From: Kutzneria buriramensis
GTDB lineage: Bacteria > Actinomycetota > Actinomycetes > Mycobacteriales > Pseudonocardiaceae
Direction: 5' to 3'
NCBI RefSeq assembly: GCF_003387475.1
Contig: NZ_QUNO01000004.1
Location: 310,001-374,000 of the forward strand
DNA: 64,000 nt
In this document: positions 15,666-23,911 of the stretch, piece after piece
How positions within the stretch are numbered: position 1 is the first letter of the stretch
How the letters are laid out: every line of letters starts with the position of its first letter
Position numbers and translations under genes: made by a program
The notes under the pieces: generated by a model
What the model saw: the letters and a program-made list of their open reading frames with translations, nothing else
The model's database searches: none
Told to the model about the DNA's origin: nothing

Positions 15666-16177
15666 CCCCTCGGGAACTCCTGGCCCAGCAGTTCCAGACG
15701 TTCACCCGCTCGGCGTGGCGGCTGGAGACCCGCGACAGCTACACCGTGCCGGCCGAACAGGCGTCGCTGACCACCTTCCTTGCAACCGGTGAACTGGACC
15801 TGACCTACAGCCAACCCTGGTTCGAATCGGTCCGAGCAGCGACGGCGGCCGGGCGGAGCTACGGGCGCGTCCGCGTCTACCCGGAGCCCTTGACCGACTA
15901 CCTCACGTTCGAGTTCGCCGTGGCCCCGTTCAACATCGAGGCTGGCGAGGACATCCGAGTCATGACCCGCTCCACGGCGACGACTCTGGGACTGCCCGAC
16001 TACGACTACTGGCTGTTCGACAACGAGCGCGTGGCGATCATGCACTTCGACGACGCGACCGGCCTCGTCGCCGTGGATGTCCTCACCGAGCCGGATACGG
16101 TGTCGCAGCACCGCGCGTGGCGTGACCTCGCGTGGACGCACGCAGACAAGTTCGAGACGTACAGCATGAGTCCATGA
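15662..16177 (+). CDS. DUF6879-like protein
   Basis: This 171-residue protein starts at a GTG overlapping the previous stop. It has the features I associate with DUF6879: an N-terminal FTRSAWRLETRDSYTVPAE, a central RVRVYPEPLTDYLTFEF and LPDYDYWLFDNERVAIMHFDD, then a C-terminal helix with AWTHADKF. Such proteins are encoded next to XRE-DUF5753 regulators in many actinomycetes and are thought to act with them, but their role is unknown. The XRE gene begins 10 bp downstream. Confidence 0.7.
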   Translation: MTPRELLAQQFQTFTRSAWRLETRDSYTVPAEQASLTTFLATGELDLTYSQPWFESVRAATAAGRSYGRVRVYPEPLTDYLTFEFAVAPFNIEAGEDIRVMTRSTATTLGLPDYDYWLFDNERVAIMHFDDATGLVAVDVLTEPDTVSQHRAWRDLAWTHADKFETYSMSP

Positions 16178-16187
16178 CGGGGAGCGC

Positions 16188-17045
16188 GTGACCGGGTTCG
16201 AAGATCGGCGGCAGGACTTCGGCCGTACCCTGCGACGCCTCCGCGAAGCCACCGACATGACCGGCGTCGAATGGGCCGCCGCCCTCGGCGACGGCTGGTC
16301 ACAGTCGAAGGTCTCGAAGCTCGAACTCGGCACGCAGACGGCCACCGAGGACGACGTCCGCGCCTGGTGCGCGCTGGCGGCAACACCGGACTCGGTGGCC
16401 GCCGACCTGATGAACCAGGCCCGTGAACTCCAATCCGCACACGTGGTGTGGCGCCGCCGGCTCCGGCACGGTCACCGCGACCGGCAAGCGGAAAGCCTTG
16501 CCACCGACGACGAGGCGACCAGCATCCGCGTTGTCGAGTTCGGCGTGGTGCCCGGTTTGGTGCAGGTCTTCGAGTACGCCCGCGAGGTGTTCATCCGGCA
16601 CGCCGAACTACTCGCAGTCGCGCGGGACGCCGACGAGTCGGCCCGGCTGCGCGTCGCCCGGCAACAGGTGCTCTACCAGCCCGGCAAGCGCATCGAGATC
16701 CTGGTAGCCGAGGCCGCGCTACGAAACCCGATCGCCGCGCCGTCGGTGATGGTGGCGCAGATCGACCGGCTGATCACCGTGACCGGCCTGCCGTCGGTGC
16801 GGTTCGGTGTGATCCCGCTTGGCGTCCAGATGCCCTACGTGCCGGTCAACGGCTACACGATCAAGTCGACCGCCGACGGGGAGACGGTGTTCGTGGAGCA
16901 GTACACCGACGAGCACCGGATCACCGACCCGGCCGAGGTCGGCGTCTACCACAAGATCACGGACAGCCTGTGGCCGATCGCCGTCACCGGGGCGGATGCA
17001 CGGGACTTGCTGATGCGAGTAGCCGAGCAGTACCGAACTCTCTGA
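16188..17045 (+). CDS. XRE-family regulator with C-terminal DUF5753
   Basis: This 285-residue protein starts at GTG 16188. The N-terminal helix-turn-helix (about residues 8-65) reads LRRLREATDMTGVEWAAAL then WSQSKVSKLELG. Residues about 105-280 match the DUF5753 ligand-like domain (VVEFGVVPGLVQVFEYAR, RLRVARQQVLYQPGKRIEIL, LPSVRFGVIPLG). These actinomycete-specific regulators usually control a neighbouring small gene, here probably the 74-residue and DUF6879 genes just upstream in the same operon. Confidence 0.88.
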   Translation: MTGFEDRRQDFGRTLRRLREATDMTGVEWAAALGDGWSQSKVSKLELGTQTATEDDVRAWCALAATPDSVAADLMNQARELQSAHVVWRRRLRHGHRDRQAESLATDDEATSIRVVEFGVVPGLVQVFEYAREVFIRHAELLAVARDADESARLRVARQQVLYQPGKRIEILVAEAALRNPIAAPSVMVAQIDRLITVTGLPSVRFGVIPLGVQMPYVPVNGYTIKSTADGETVFVEQYTDEHRITDPAEVGVYHKITDSLWPIAVTGADARDLLMRVAEQYRTL

Positions 17046-17117
17046 GATCGGCCGACGGCCAATTCCGCGGTTCCCATAACCGCAGGTCAGGGACCAGTCG
17101 GTGTTACGGTGCCGGTC

Positions 17118-17453
17118 ATGACGGTGGAGCGTCCCGGGTGGCGGGAGTTGGCGGCCCGGCTGGTCGCGGACGCCTCCCGTATCGACAGCATGGCGCGGAC
17201 GGCCGACGTGCCCGATCCGGCCGAGGCCGCCGAGGTTGCCGGGGCAGTCGCTGCGCTAACCACGGAGCTACGGCGGCTGTCGATAGGTGTCGGCCGCGCG
17301 TACGGCGGCCGGCTGCCTGACGCGGTGCTGGCCGGCTACCGCGACGCGGTGAAGCACCTCGCCGACGCTGAGCCGGGCCTCGCTCTCGCTGCCGGTGAGC
17401 TGCGCCGGACCGTGCTGGACCCGTGGGGCGGCTCGTCGCCAACTCGAACGTGA
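17118..17453 (+). CDS. Hypothetical helical protein, 111 residues
   Basis: The protein is not recognised. The ATG at 17118 is chosen because TACGGT at 17105-17110 lies 7 nt before it, fitting a leaderless start; GTG 17109 is the alternative. The sequence is rich in Ala, Leu and charged residues (AARLVADASRIDSMAR, AVAALTTELRRLS), so it is predicted to be mostly alpha-helical, soluble and without a signal peptide. Confidence 0.5.
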   Translation: MTVERPGWRELAARLVADASRIDSMARTADVPDPAEAAEVAGAVAALTTELRRLSIGVGRAYGGRLPDAVLAGYRDAVKHLADAEPGLALAAGELRRTVLDPWGGSSPTRT

Positions 17454-17685
17454 CCTCGATGCCTTGTCCTGCAACGCGTAGGCTGGTCCTGAGCCCGTCA
17501 CCCCTCCCTCCTGGTGACGAGCTCCTTCATGTCGACGTTGCGACGCCCTGCCTACGCCGGGACGAACTGGCCGATGACAATACGGAATTCGACCAGATTC
17601 GGGCCAGAAGCAGGAAGACTACCCCGGAGTGCACGCAATGCGTCTCACGTTAAATCCCATCAACCATTGCGACAGAACACAAAAG

Positions 17686-17714
17686 GGCGCGGCGGCATTC
17701 TCGGCCGCCGCGCC
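17686..17714 (-). terminator. Rho-independent terminator of the small secreted protein gene
   Basis: An 11-bp GC-rich stem (GGCGCGGCGGC with its complement, 7-nt loop) is followed on the minus strand by CTTTTGTGTTCT. It sits about 30 bp beyond the stop at 17745. Confidence 0.75.
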
Positions 17715-17744
17715 GGTTGACACGCCTAGCGGATAAAGGCGCCG

Positions 17745-18116
17745 TTAACCGTAGATGTAGACCGCGTTGACGGTCACGCCCGTATCCGACAGGTGAAGCG
17801 ACTGGTTCGGCTTGATATTATAAGGGTTGGGGTCGCCGACGACGTAGATGTAGGCGAAGTTCCAGCCCGAAGTCACATCCTGGACGTTGGGAATCCATGT
17901 GCGCGCCCGAGCCCACCCCGTCCCGTCGTCCGCGAAGCACGTGTTGGCGCCGGTGTGCTCCCACAACTCGACCCCGCGTGACCAGTTGGGGCGTGCCGGG
18001 CAGTCGGTGACGTAGGTAGCCGCACTGGCGGGCGCCGCCATTGCGATCCCCCCACCGATGACAGCGGCGGCGGCCAGTGCCGCCGTCGCTATACGCTTTG
18101 CCTTGCCGTTTGCCAT
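17745..18116 (-). CDS. Small secreted protein, possibly beta/gamma-crystallin-like
   Basis: This 123-residue protein starts at ATG 18116 with a GGAG site upstream. Residues 1-33 are a clear Sec signal peptide (KAKRIATAALAAAAVIGG ... ASA). The mature 90 residues hold two cysteines and many aromatic and Gly residues (ELWEHTGANTCFADDG; NFAYIYVVGDPNPY; VTVNAVYIYG). This recalls the small secreted beta/gamma-crystallin-fold proteins of streptomycetes (metalloproteinase inhibitor / killer-toxin-like), though the match is by impression only. The strong terminator and own promoter region indicate a monocistronic gene. Confidence 0.55.
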   Translation of the reverse strand: MANGKAKRIATAALAAAAVIGGGIAMAAPASAATYVTDCPARPNWSRGVELWEHTGANTCFADDGTGWARARTWIPNVQDVTSGWNFAYIYVVGDPNPYNIKPNQSLHLSDTGVTVNAVYIYG

Positions 18117-18448
18117 GCTAATCTTTGCTCCTTGTCTCGTACAGCTGGCGAAACCTATGTCGAGCGGAGGTGCGGGAGGAGCTCCCGTGTGATGGCTCGA
18201 CCGTGCCCCGATGGGTCGCAACGGCAATCACACGACTGAACGCGATTCACCTTTTGTCAATCCAGTGAAATCCAAAGCTGCAACATGACCCGCTCGACGA
18301 TGTTCACCATGTCTGACGGGTCCACGCGATGCGAGCGTTTCGGACCTGACCGAACAGTCTTGACACGGCCGGCCCCTGCCGACGGCGGCAACGCCACGAT
18401 CCCCGACGACTAGACTTCGGGTGCATCGTCAGGCTTGGGGGGGCAGCC
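18117..18448. other. 332-bp divergent intergenic region
   Basis: This region separates the small secreted protein gene (minus) from the ArsR-type gene (plus). It has no credible open frame. A TTGACA hexamer occurs at 18360-18365 and TAGACT at 18411-18416, but they are too far apart to form one promoter. No palindromic operator was identified. Confidence 0.4.
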
Positions 18449-19423
18449 ATGCTACGAGTGCATCTGCACGCTGAGGACCTCGCGCGCGTCCGCTTCGCCA
18501 CCGCGCCGGCGCCGGTCCTGGAAACGGCGATGATCCTGCTGGAGCTCCGGAACCGACCGCAATCGGCCACCCGCGGCCACCACGACTGGCGGCCGCGGGC
18601 ACGCTCAGCCTTGTCGTCCAGCGCTCGGCCGCTCGTGCAGCTCGTGCCGTCCCAGCACCATGCGCTCTACCTCGACGTCCTGACCACCGACGCGGAACAG
18701 GCATTCCAGCTCGTCCGTGATACCGCCACGTCGGTGCACGCCGAGAACCTGACTCGCATCGCGCAGATAGGTGTCATCCCCATCCCCACCTGGCTGCGCC
18801 GCTACGCCGACGGCGACACCGGCGTCCTGGACGCCCTCGACGACGCGTTGCGCGCCTTCCATACCACGTGCCTCGCTCAGCTATGGCCCACGGTGACCGC
18901 CCGGTTCCACGACGACATCACCCACCGCATGACCACCCTCGGCGCGCACGGCCTCGCCGCCATGATCAGCACGCTCAGCCCCGACCTCTGCCTGACCGGC
19001 ACGACAATCACCGCGCGCTACCCGTGGGACCGCGACGTCCACCTCCACGGCCACGGGCTGATCCTGATGCCTTCCGCGTTCTGGACCGGCCATCCACGCA
19101 TCACCTGGGACCCTCAGGACCCGTCACAACACGTGCTCATCTATCCCGCCCGCACCAACTATCGCACCACGACCGGACCGATCATGGAAAAGGGCGATGC
19201 GCTGGCCGGGCTGGTCGGTGCGACCCGTGCCGCCGTCCTCCGCGCCCTCGCCCAGCCCAGCACCACCAGCGGCCTCGCCGGCCACGTCGGCATCAGCGTC
19301 TCCTCGGCCTCCGAACACACCACCGCCCTACGCAACGCCGGCCTGGTCACCAGCCACCGCCTCGGCCAAGCCGTCCACCACCACCTCACTCACCTGGGAA
19401 TCTCCGTGCTGATGCAGCACTGA
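18449..19423 (+). CDS. ArsR-family winged-helix regulator (long form)
   Basis: This 324-residue protein starts at ATG 18449 in a GGGGGGGCAGCC context. The first about 230 residues form an uncharacterised domain found in long actinobacterial ArsR-like regulators (LARVRFATAPAPVLE at the start, GLILMPSAFWTGHP later). The C-terminal 80 residues are the winged helix: VGATRAAVLRALAQPSTTSGLAGHVG is followed by SVSSASEHTTALRNAGLV and SHRLGQAVHHHLT. No metal-binding CxC box is visible. It may control itself or the divergent secreted-protein gene. Confidence 0.8.
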   Translation: MLRVHLHAEDLARVRFATAPAPVLETAMILLELRNRPQSATRGHHDWRPRARSALSSSARPLVQLVPSQHHALYLDVLTTDAEQAFQLVRDTATSVHAENLTRIAQIGVIPIPTWLRRYADGDTGVLDALDDALRAFHTTCLAQLWPTVTARFHDDITHRMTTLGAHGLAAMISTLSPDLCLTGTTITARYPWDRDVHLHGHGLILMPSAFWTGHPRITWDPQDPSQHVLIYPARTNYRTTTGPIMEKGDALAGLVGATRAAVLRALAQPSTTSGLAGHVGISVSSASEHTTALRNAGLVTSHRLGQAVHHHLTHLGISVLMQH

Positions 19424-19475
19424 TCCTGGCCCAGCAGCGCTTCCCGCGCTGTGCGGGCTAGAGAGGGCAACGAGG

Positions 19476-19694
19476 ATGACCGACAACCACTGGAGCACGC
19501 GCGCGGCGCTGGAGCTGGACGTCGCGGCAGCCTTCGTGTACGTGGAGAAGCCGGAGCGGGCTGTGCGGCAGGGTGGTCGGAGGTTGGCGTTCTCCAGCGA
19601 AGTGTGGTGGGAGCCGCCGGACGGCGTCGGGTACCGGCGGTCGGTCTACTCGCCGGAGTCGCTCCCCGGTGATGACTTCGTGCCGGCGGGGTAG
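19476..19694 (+). CDS. Hypothetical protein, 72 residues
   Basis: The protein is not recognised. It starts at ATG 19476 after GAGGGCAACGAGG. The sequence is soluble, with AALELDVAAAFVYVEKPERAV and a basic/aromatic centre (RRLAFSSEVWWEPPDG). It is the last gene before the right-hand att-like repeat. Confidence 0.45.
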   Translation: MTDNHWSTRAALELDVAAAFVYVEKPERAVRQGGRRLAFSSEVWWEPPDGVGYRRSVYSPESLPGDDFVPAG

Positions 19695-19819
19695 TTCGCT
19701 GAGTCGTCTCAGTCGTCGTCTCATTCGTCGACGGCCGGACCAGTTCGCGGGCTTCACCGGGTTGCCCTGACCAGCGGTGACGGCTCCAGGCGTACTCCGC
19801 CGTACGGCCATGCGTAGAA

Positions 19820-19873
19820 CTTGAAAGCGGAAGACGGGCAACCGTCCGGGGGTTCAAATCCCTCCGCTTCCGC
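19820..19873 (+). repeat. attR-like core: duplicated 3' part of tRNA-Ser(TGA)
   Basis: It is identical over 54 bp to 11340-11393. Only the anticodon-loop-to-3'-end half of the tRNA is present, so it is not a functional tRNA gene. It marks the right boundary of the integrated element. Confidence 0.85.
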
Positions 19874-19932
19874 TCGTGGGTGACGTGTGCTCGCGGACCT
19901 TAGGTCCGCTGCGCCGGGGTCGCTCCAGGTGT

Positions 19933-20029
19933 TGTGTGGGACTCGCGCCACACACCCCCAGGCAGGGAGGGCTTCGCCCCCTGCACCCCTTCGGGCTCGC
20001 CTCGCATCGCCCTCGGGGGCTCGGCTTCG
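19933..20029 (+). repeat. Multi-hairpin intergenic repeat, copy A
   Basis: About 97 bp match the copy at 28811-28908. The first hairpin here is TGTGTGG/CCACACA, versus TGTGGGG/CCCCACA in the other copy, so pairing is kept despite base changes. It is followed by a GCAGGGAGGGC-TTCG-CCCCCTGC hairpin and a shared CG-rich tail. Before insertion of the mobile element this sequence would have lain just downstream of tRNA-Ser(TGA). Confidence 0.7.
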
Positions 20030-20100
20030 TGTCGAGGGGTGCGTTGTGTGTCGTTGCCATCAGGTGTGTAACGGGGGGTACGAGTGGGAGCGATGGGGGG

Positions 20101-20158
20101 CGGTAGACCCGGTGTATGGCCTATCGCAGCGGGTGACGTGGACCAGGGGAGGGGTTCC
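20101..20158 (+). promoter_or_regulatory. Conserved leader block of the first surface-protein gene
   Basis: This 58-bp block parallels 22091-22148. Both begin CGGTAGACCCGGTGT and end in a ribosome-binding site inside a small hairpin (here GGACC / GGTTC around AGGGGAGG). An ACCCG/CGGGT pairing upstream is also conserved while the bases between differ. Confidence 0.55.
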
Positions 20159-20161
20159 AAC

Positions 20162-21982
20162 TTGTCGCATACCCTTGCTCGCCGGATTGCGGCTGGATCC
20201 GGCGCGTTGGCGATCGCGTTCACGACGGTTCTCGCGGGGATGGCCGCGGCGGACGAGACACCGACCGGCACGACGGTGACGTCGCCGTCGGAGACGACGA
20301 CGGTGACGTCCACGGCGGGCGCGCCGACGACGGTCACGTCGACCTCGACGTCCAGCGTGCCGCCGTCGAGTACGACCAGTTCGAGCACGACCACGTCGTC
20401 ATCGACCACGACTACGACCACGCCGCCGACGAACCCGCCGTCGCAGTTCGGGTTGACGGCGGCGTTCGACAAGGCCACGTACAACTCCGGCGACGACGTC
20501 AGCGGCAAGATCACGATCACCAACACCGACGACGTCGCCCATACGGTGCACATGAGCCCGTTCGGCGAGAACGTCGACCTGGCCTTCCCGAACTGGCCGG
20601 CCATATGGCCCGGCATGGCCGGTGTGAACCTCGACCCCGGCAGCTCCGTCGTCCTCACCGTCACCGGCACGATCACGGACGCGCACAAGTCGATCACGCT
20701 GTGGGCGAACCTGATCGTCGACTCGAAGAGCGCCGTGCAGACGGCATCCGGAACGGCGTCGGTCGTGCCGACCACGGGCAGCATCGACGGCACCATGTAC
20801 TTCGACGCCAACGGCAACGGCCAGTACGATCCGGGCGAGGGGCTCCCGGACGTGCAGGTCACGATCACCGGGGGAGCGCCGAGCCAGACGCTGCCGGCGC
20901 AGAAGACCGACAAGGACGGGCATTTCGCCTTCACGGACATCCCGTCCGGCTCCTACACACCTAGCTTCAGCGGTCTCGGTGGTCTCGTGACGCCGTGGAC
21001 GCCGTGGCAGGTCAAGGACCAGAGCGTGCGCGTCACCGAAGAGGCACGGCACAAGGTGTCCGACACCCTGGCCGCATCGGTGAAGCTGAACGCGGACAGC
21101 TACGCCGTCGGCGACACCGCGCAGATCACGGTGACCCTGACCAACAGTGGCGACCACGACCTCGCGGGGATCACCGCGTGGTGCGACCGCAGCGGTGACT
21201 CGCACGACTTGGGCTGGAACATGGCCGGCTGGGGCGACCTGCGCGACGGCCATGGTGTCACGGTGCCAGCCCACGAGACAGTGACCGTCGGCGCGACGGA
21301 GGCGGTCCCGGCCGACGCCGGGGTCTACGGCTCCACCGGAGTCGGCTGCGACTTCGGCCAGTTCGACGCGCAGTACCAGGACGGGACCGCCCGCTCCAAC
21401 TTCGCCACCGCGCAGGTACCGGGTGCGGTGGCCTCGGTCGAGGGCGCGCTGGTCTACGACAAGGACAACGACGGGCACACCGTCGGTGTCCCCGGCGTCA
21501 CGCTCAACCTGACCGACCACGCCTCGCAGAAGGTCGTCGCCCACACGATCACCGATGCCGACGGTGGGTACGCGTTCAGCGGTCTGCCGGCCGGCAGCTA
21601 CGACATCGCGCTGGTCGGCGCCTGGAGGCTGACGGACAGCGAGTCGCCCACACGGTCGTTCCGCGCGGGTGACAACCCGGGACAGGACATCAGCGTCGAG
21701 CCGGTGACCACGTCCAGCTCGACGACGGACTCGTCAACGACCAGCCCTTCGCCGACCGACTCGTCGACGACGAGCCTGCCGCCGACGAGTCCTTCGATGA
21801 CGAACGCGCCGACCACCGACACCTCGACAGCTGAGCTCCCGGTCACGCCGGTGGACCAGGCTTCGCCGGCGCTGGCGTACACGGGGGTCGCGGATGCGGC
21901 CTCGCTGACCATGGCGGCGATCGGTGCGCTGGTCTGTGGCGTCAGCCTGGTGCTGATGTCACGGCGTCGCCACGCCCACTGA
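20162..21982 (+). CDS. Cell-surface protein with SdrD-B-like repeats and LAYTG sorting signal (paralog 1)
   Basis: This 606-residue protein starts at TTG 20162, the position equivalent to the starts of its two paralogs. The order is a signal peptide (residues 1-31), a Ser/Thr-rich low-complexity linker (about 32-95), a beta-sandwich (FDKATYNSGDDVSGKITI), an SdrD-B/prealbumin-like module with an acidic NGNGQYDPGEG loop, a second beta-sandwich (DSYAVGDTAQITVTL), another prealbumin-like module (YDKDNDGHTVGV), and a second Ser/Thr linker. It ends with LAYTG (571-575), a hydrophobic helix and a basic tail, which suits covalent anchoring by a class E sortase. It is probably an adhesin or wall-surface structural protein. 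Confidence 0.8.
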   Translation: MSHTLARRIAAGSGALAIAFTTVLAGMAAADETPTGTTVTSPSETTTVTSTAGAPTTVTSTSTSSVPPSSTTSSSTTTSSSTTTTTTPPTNPPSQFGLTAAFDKATYNSGDDVSGKITITNTDDVAHTVHMSPFGENVDLAFPNWPAIWPGMAGVNLDPGSSVVLTVTGTITDAHKSITLWANLIVDSKSAVQTASGTASVVPTTGSIDGTMYFDANGNGQYDPGEGLPDVQVTITGGAPSQTLPAQKTDKDGHFAFTDIPSGSYTPSFSGLGGLVTPWTPWQVKDQSVRVTEEARHKVSDTLAASVKLNADSYAVGDTAQITVTLTNSGDHDLAGITAWCDRSGDSHDLGWNMAGWGDLRDGHGVTVPAHETVTVGATEAVPADAGVYGSTGVGCDFGQFDAQYQDGTARSNFATAQVPGAVASVEGALVYDKDNDGHTVGVPGVTLNLTDHASQKVVAHTITDADGGYAFSGLPAGSYDIALVGAWRLTDSESPTRSFRAGDNPGQDISVEPVTTSSSTTDSSTTSPSPTDSSTTSLPPTSPSMTNAPTTDTSTAELPVTPVDQASPALAYTGVADAASLTMAAIGALVCGVSLVLMSRRRHAH

Positions 21983-22090
21983 CCGGTTCGGACGGCCGCT
22001 CGGAGCTGCGTCGAAAGGTGGCATTTCGGGCGGCTTTCCGACCTGTGAAGTCGATGTTGTAACGGGCCGCGGCGGTTCAGGCGATCCTCG

Positions 22091-22148
22091 CGGTAGACCC
22101 GGTGTGCGTCTCTGATGACGCCGGGTGACTGAACCAGGGGAGGGGTTC
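22091..22148 (+). promoter_or_regulatory. Conserved leader block of the second surface-protein gene
   Basis: It parallels 20101-20158. Here GAACC (22131-22135) pairs with GGTTC (22144-22148), placing the AGGGGAGG ribosome-binding site in an 8-nt loop. The upstream ACCCGGTGT pairs with ACGCCGGGT (one G-U), a 9-bp stem. This suggests a translational control structure or a conserved promoter plus leader. Confidence 0.55.
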
Positions 22149-22151
22149 TTC

Positions 22152-23843
22152 ATGGTGCATGGTTTGCTGCGCCGGATGGCGGTCGGGTCCGGTGCGTTGA
22201 CTCTCGTGTTCAGCACTGCGTTGGCGGGTGCGGCGGCGGCGGATGAGAGTCCGCCGACCTCGTCGGTCGTGACGCCGGCGCCCAGCGCCTCGACGTCAGC
22301 GACTCCCGCGCCGAGCTCGACCGCAGCGACGCCGAGTAAGCCGGCGGCGAAGGCGCAGGACGAACAGCCGGCGCCGAAGATCGACGTGACGGCGAAGTTC
22401 GACAAGAACGCGTTCGACTTCGGCAAGGACGTGACGGGGTCGTTCACGGTCACCAACAACGGAACGGCCGTCGCGAAGGGCGTGACCATGTTCGCGTCGG
22501 GGAACAACGTCAAGTTGACGTTCTCCGGGGCGCCGGTCAACAGCGGGCCGTTGGGGACCGGGGTGGACATCGATCCGGGGCAGTCGGTGGTGGTCACCGC
22601 CGCGGGGACGATCCAGGACAGCAAGATCCAGACGATCTGGATGTCCGTGCAGGTGTGGGCGGATCCGACCAAGCCCGCCCTGACGGCGAACGCCTACGCC
22701 TACGTTATCTCCGGCCGGGGCGGCGTGGACGGGGCGCTGTACTTCGACGCCAACGGCAACGGCCAGTACGACCAGGGCGAGGGGCTGGCCGGAGTGAAGA
22801 TCAAGATCTCCGGTGGGGCGCCGTACCAGGACGTGCCGCCGCAGACGACGGACCGCGACGGGCACTTCGCCTTCACCGACGTCCCGTTCGGCTCCTACTA
22901 CGCCCAGTACGACGGGCTCGGCGACCTGGTGGCGGGCACGGCGGACTGGACGGTGAGCGACCAGGCGAAGACCCTGCTGGTGGAGGCCCGGCACAAGATC
23001 GCCGACTCGCTGAAGGCGTCGGTGGGGCTGGACGCGACCACGTATGCGCCCGGTGACACCGCGAAGATCACGGTGACCCTGACCAACAGCGGCGACCACG
23101 CCCTGAGCGGCATCACCGAGGTCTGCAACGGCGTCGGCAATCCGAACGAGCTCAACGGCTACGGCGACGGCTGGGGCACTCTCCCACAGGGCAAGGCCGG
23201 CGTCACGGTGCCCGCGCACTCGACGCTGACGGTCGATGCCACGGAGAAGGTGCCGGCCGAGGCCCACGACTGGGGCTTCACCGGCCTGGAATGCGCCTTC
23301 GGCCAGAGCGACTTCGACAGCGTCTTCACGAACTTCGCGATCGCGAGCGTCCCGGGAGCGGTGGTCCCGACCGCTGTGCTCAGCCTGGGCTACGACAAGA
23401 ACAACGACGGCCACCCCCTCCCCGTCACCGGCGTCAAGGTCTACCTGACGGACGACGTGACCAAGAAGATCGTCGCCTCCGCGGTCACCGATTCCGCCGG
23501 CAACGCCACCTTCGCCTCGCTGCCCGCCGGCCTCTACGAAATCGGTCTCGTCGGACCGTGGCAGGTGGCCGGCGACAAGGGCCAGGGCACGACGTGGCCG
23601 ACGATCCGGGCGCTGCACGGCCCGACGGCTGTCGCCGTGGAACCCGGACCGGATCAGCCGGACCCGACGGCCACCACGCCGACGACCGAGGTCCCGGTGT
23701 CGCCGGTCGCGGAGGCCTCGCCGACACCGGAGCTGGCGTACACGGGCGTCGCCGACGTGGCGACGCTGACCGTTGTGGCGCTCGGCGCTCTGTTGGCCGG
23801 CATCGGCCTGATGGTGCTGTCCCGGCGTCGCCGGACGTACTGA
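22152..23843 (+). CDS. Cell-surface protein with SdrD-B-like repeats and LAYTG sorting signal (paralog 2)
   Basis: This 563-residue protein starts at ATG 22152. It has the same architecture as paralog 1: signal peptide (1-32), a shorter Pro/Ala/Ser linker, FDKNAFDFGKDVTGSFTV sandwich, NGNGQYDQGEG module, ATTYAPGDTAKITVTL sandwich, YDKNNDGHPLPV module, and LAYTG at 528-532 before a membrane helix and the SRRRRTY tail. It differs mainly in the low-complexity linkers. It is probably displayed on the wall beside paralog 1 and lies 170 bp downstream of it with its own leader block. Confidence 0.8.
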   Translation: MVHGLLRRMAVGSGALTLVFSTALAGAAAADESPPTSSVVTPAPSASTSATPAPSSTAATPSKPAAKAQDEQPAPKIDVTAKFDKNAFDFGKDVTGSFTVTNNGTAVAKGVTMFASGNNVKLTFSGAPVNSGPLGTGVDIDPGQSVVVTAAGTIQDSKIQTIWMSVQVWADPTKPALTANAYAYVISGRGGVDGALYFDANGNGQYDQGEGLAGVKIKISGGAPYQDVPPQTTDRDGHFAFTDVPFGSYYAQYDGLGDLVAGTADWTVSDQAKTLLVEARHKIADSLKASVGLDATTYAPGDTAKITVTLTNSGDHALSGITEVCNGVGNPNELNGYGDGWGTLPQGKAGVTVPAHSTLTVDATEKVPAEAHDWGFTGLECAFGQSDFDSVFTNFAIASVPGAVVPTAVLSLGYDKNNDGHPLPVTGVKVYLTDDVTKKIVASAVTDSAGNATFASLPAGLYEIGLVGPWQVAGDKGQGTTWPTIRALHGPTAVAVEPGPDQPDPTATTPTTEVPVSPVAEASPTPELAYTGVADVATLTVVALGALLAGIGLMVLSRRRRTY

Positions 23844-23911
23844 ACAACGAGCACGGAAGACGCCGGCCTGCTAATCCGCAGGTCGGCGACCTGCGCCTGG
23901 GGAGGGGTTCT

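Larger units (their letters stand above)
11340..19873. mobile_element. Decayed integrated element (about 8.5 kb) in tRNA-Ser(TGA)
   Basis: The segment is bounded by the exact 54-bp direct repeat of the tRNA-Ser 3' part. It holds an AT-richer cargo pair (Mrr-like nuclease and AlbA_2 protein), a truncated tyrosine integrase, a gene fragment of the formylglycine-generating-enzyme family, an XRE/DUF6879 regulatory cassette, a small secreted protein and an ArsR regulator. No replication initiator, FtsK-like translocase or conjugation gene is visible, and the integrase lacks its N-terminal half, so the element is probably immobile by itself. Confidence 0.8.

Noticed and set aside
20101-20158. c-di-AMP (ydaO-type) riboswitch upstream of the surface-protein gene
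   Set aside because: A few short words (GGGTGA, GAACCAGGGG) are reminiscent, but order and length do not fit that class; kept only as an unnamed conserved leader.
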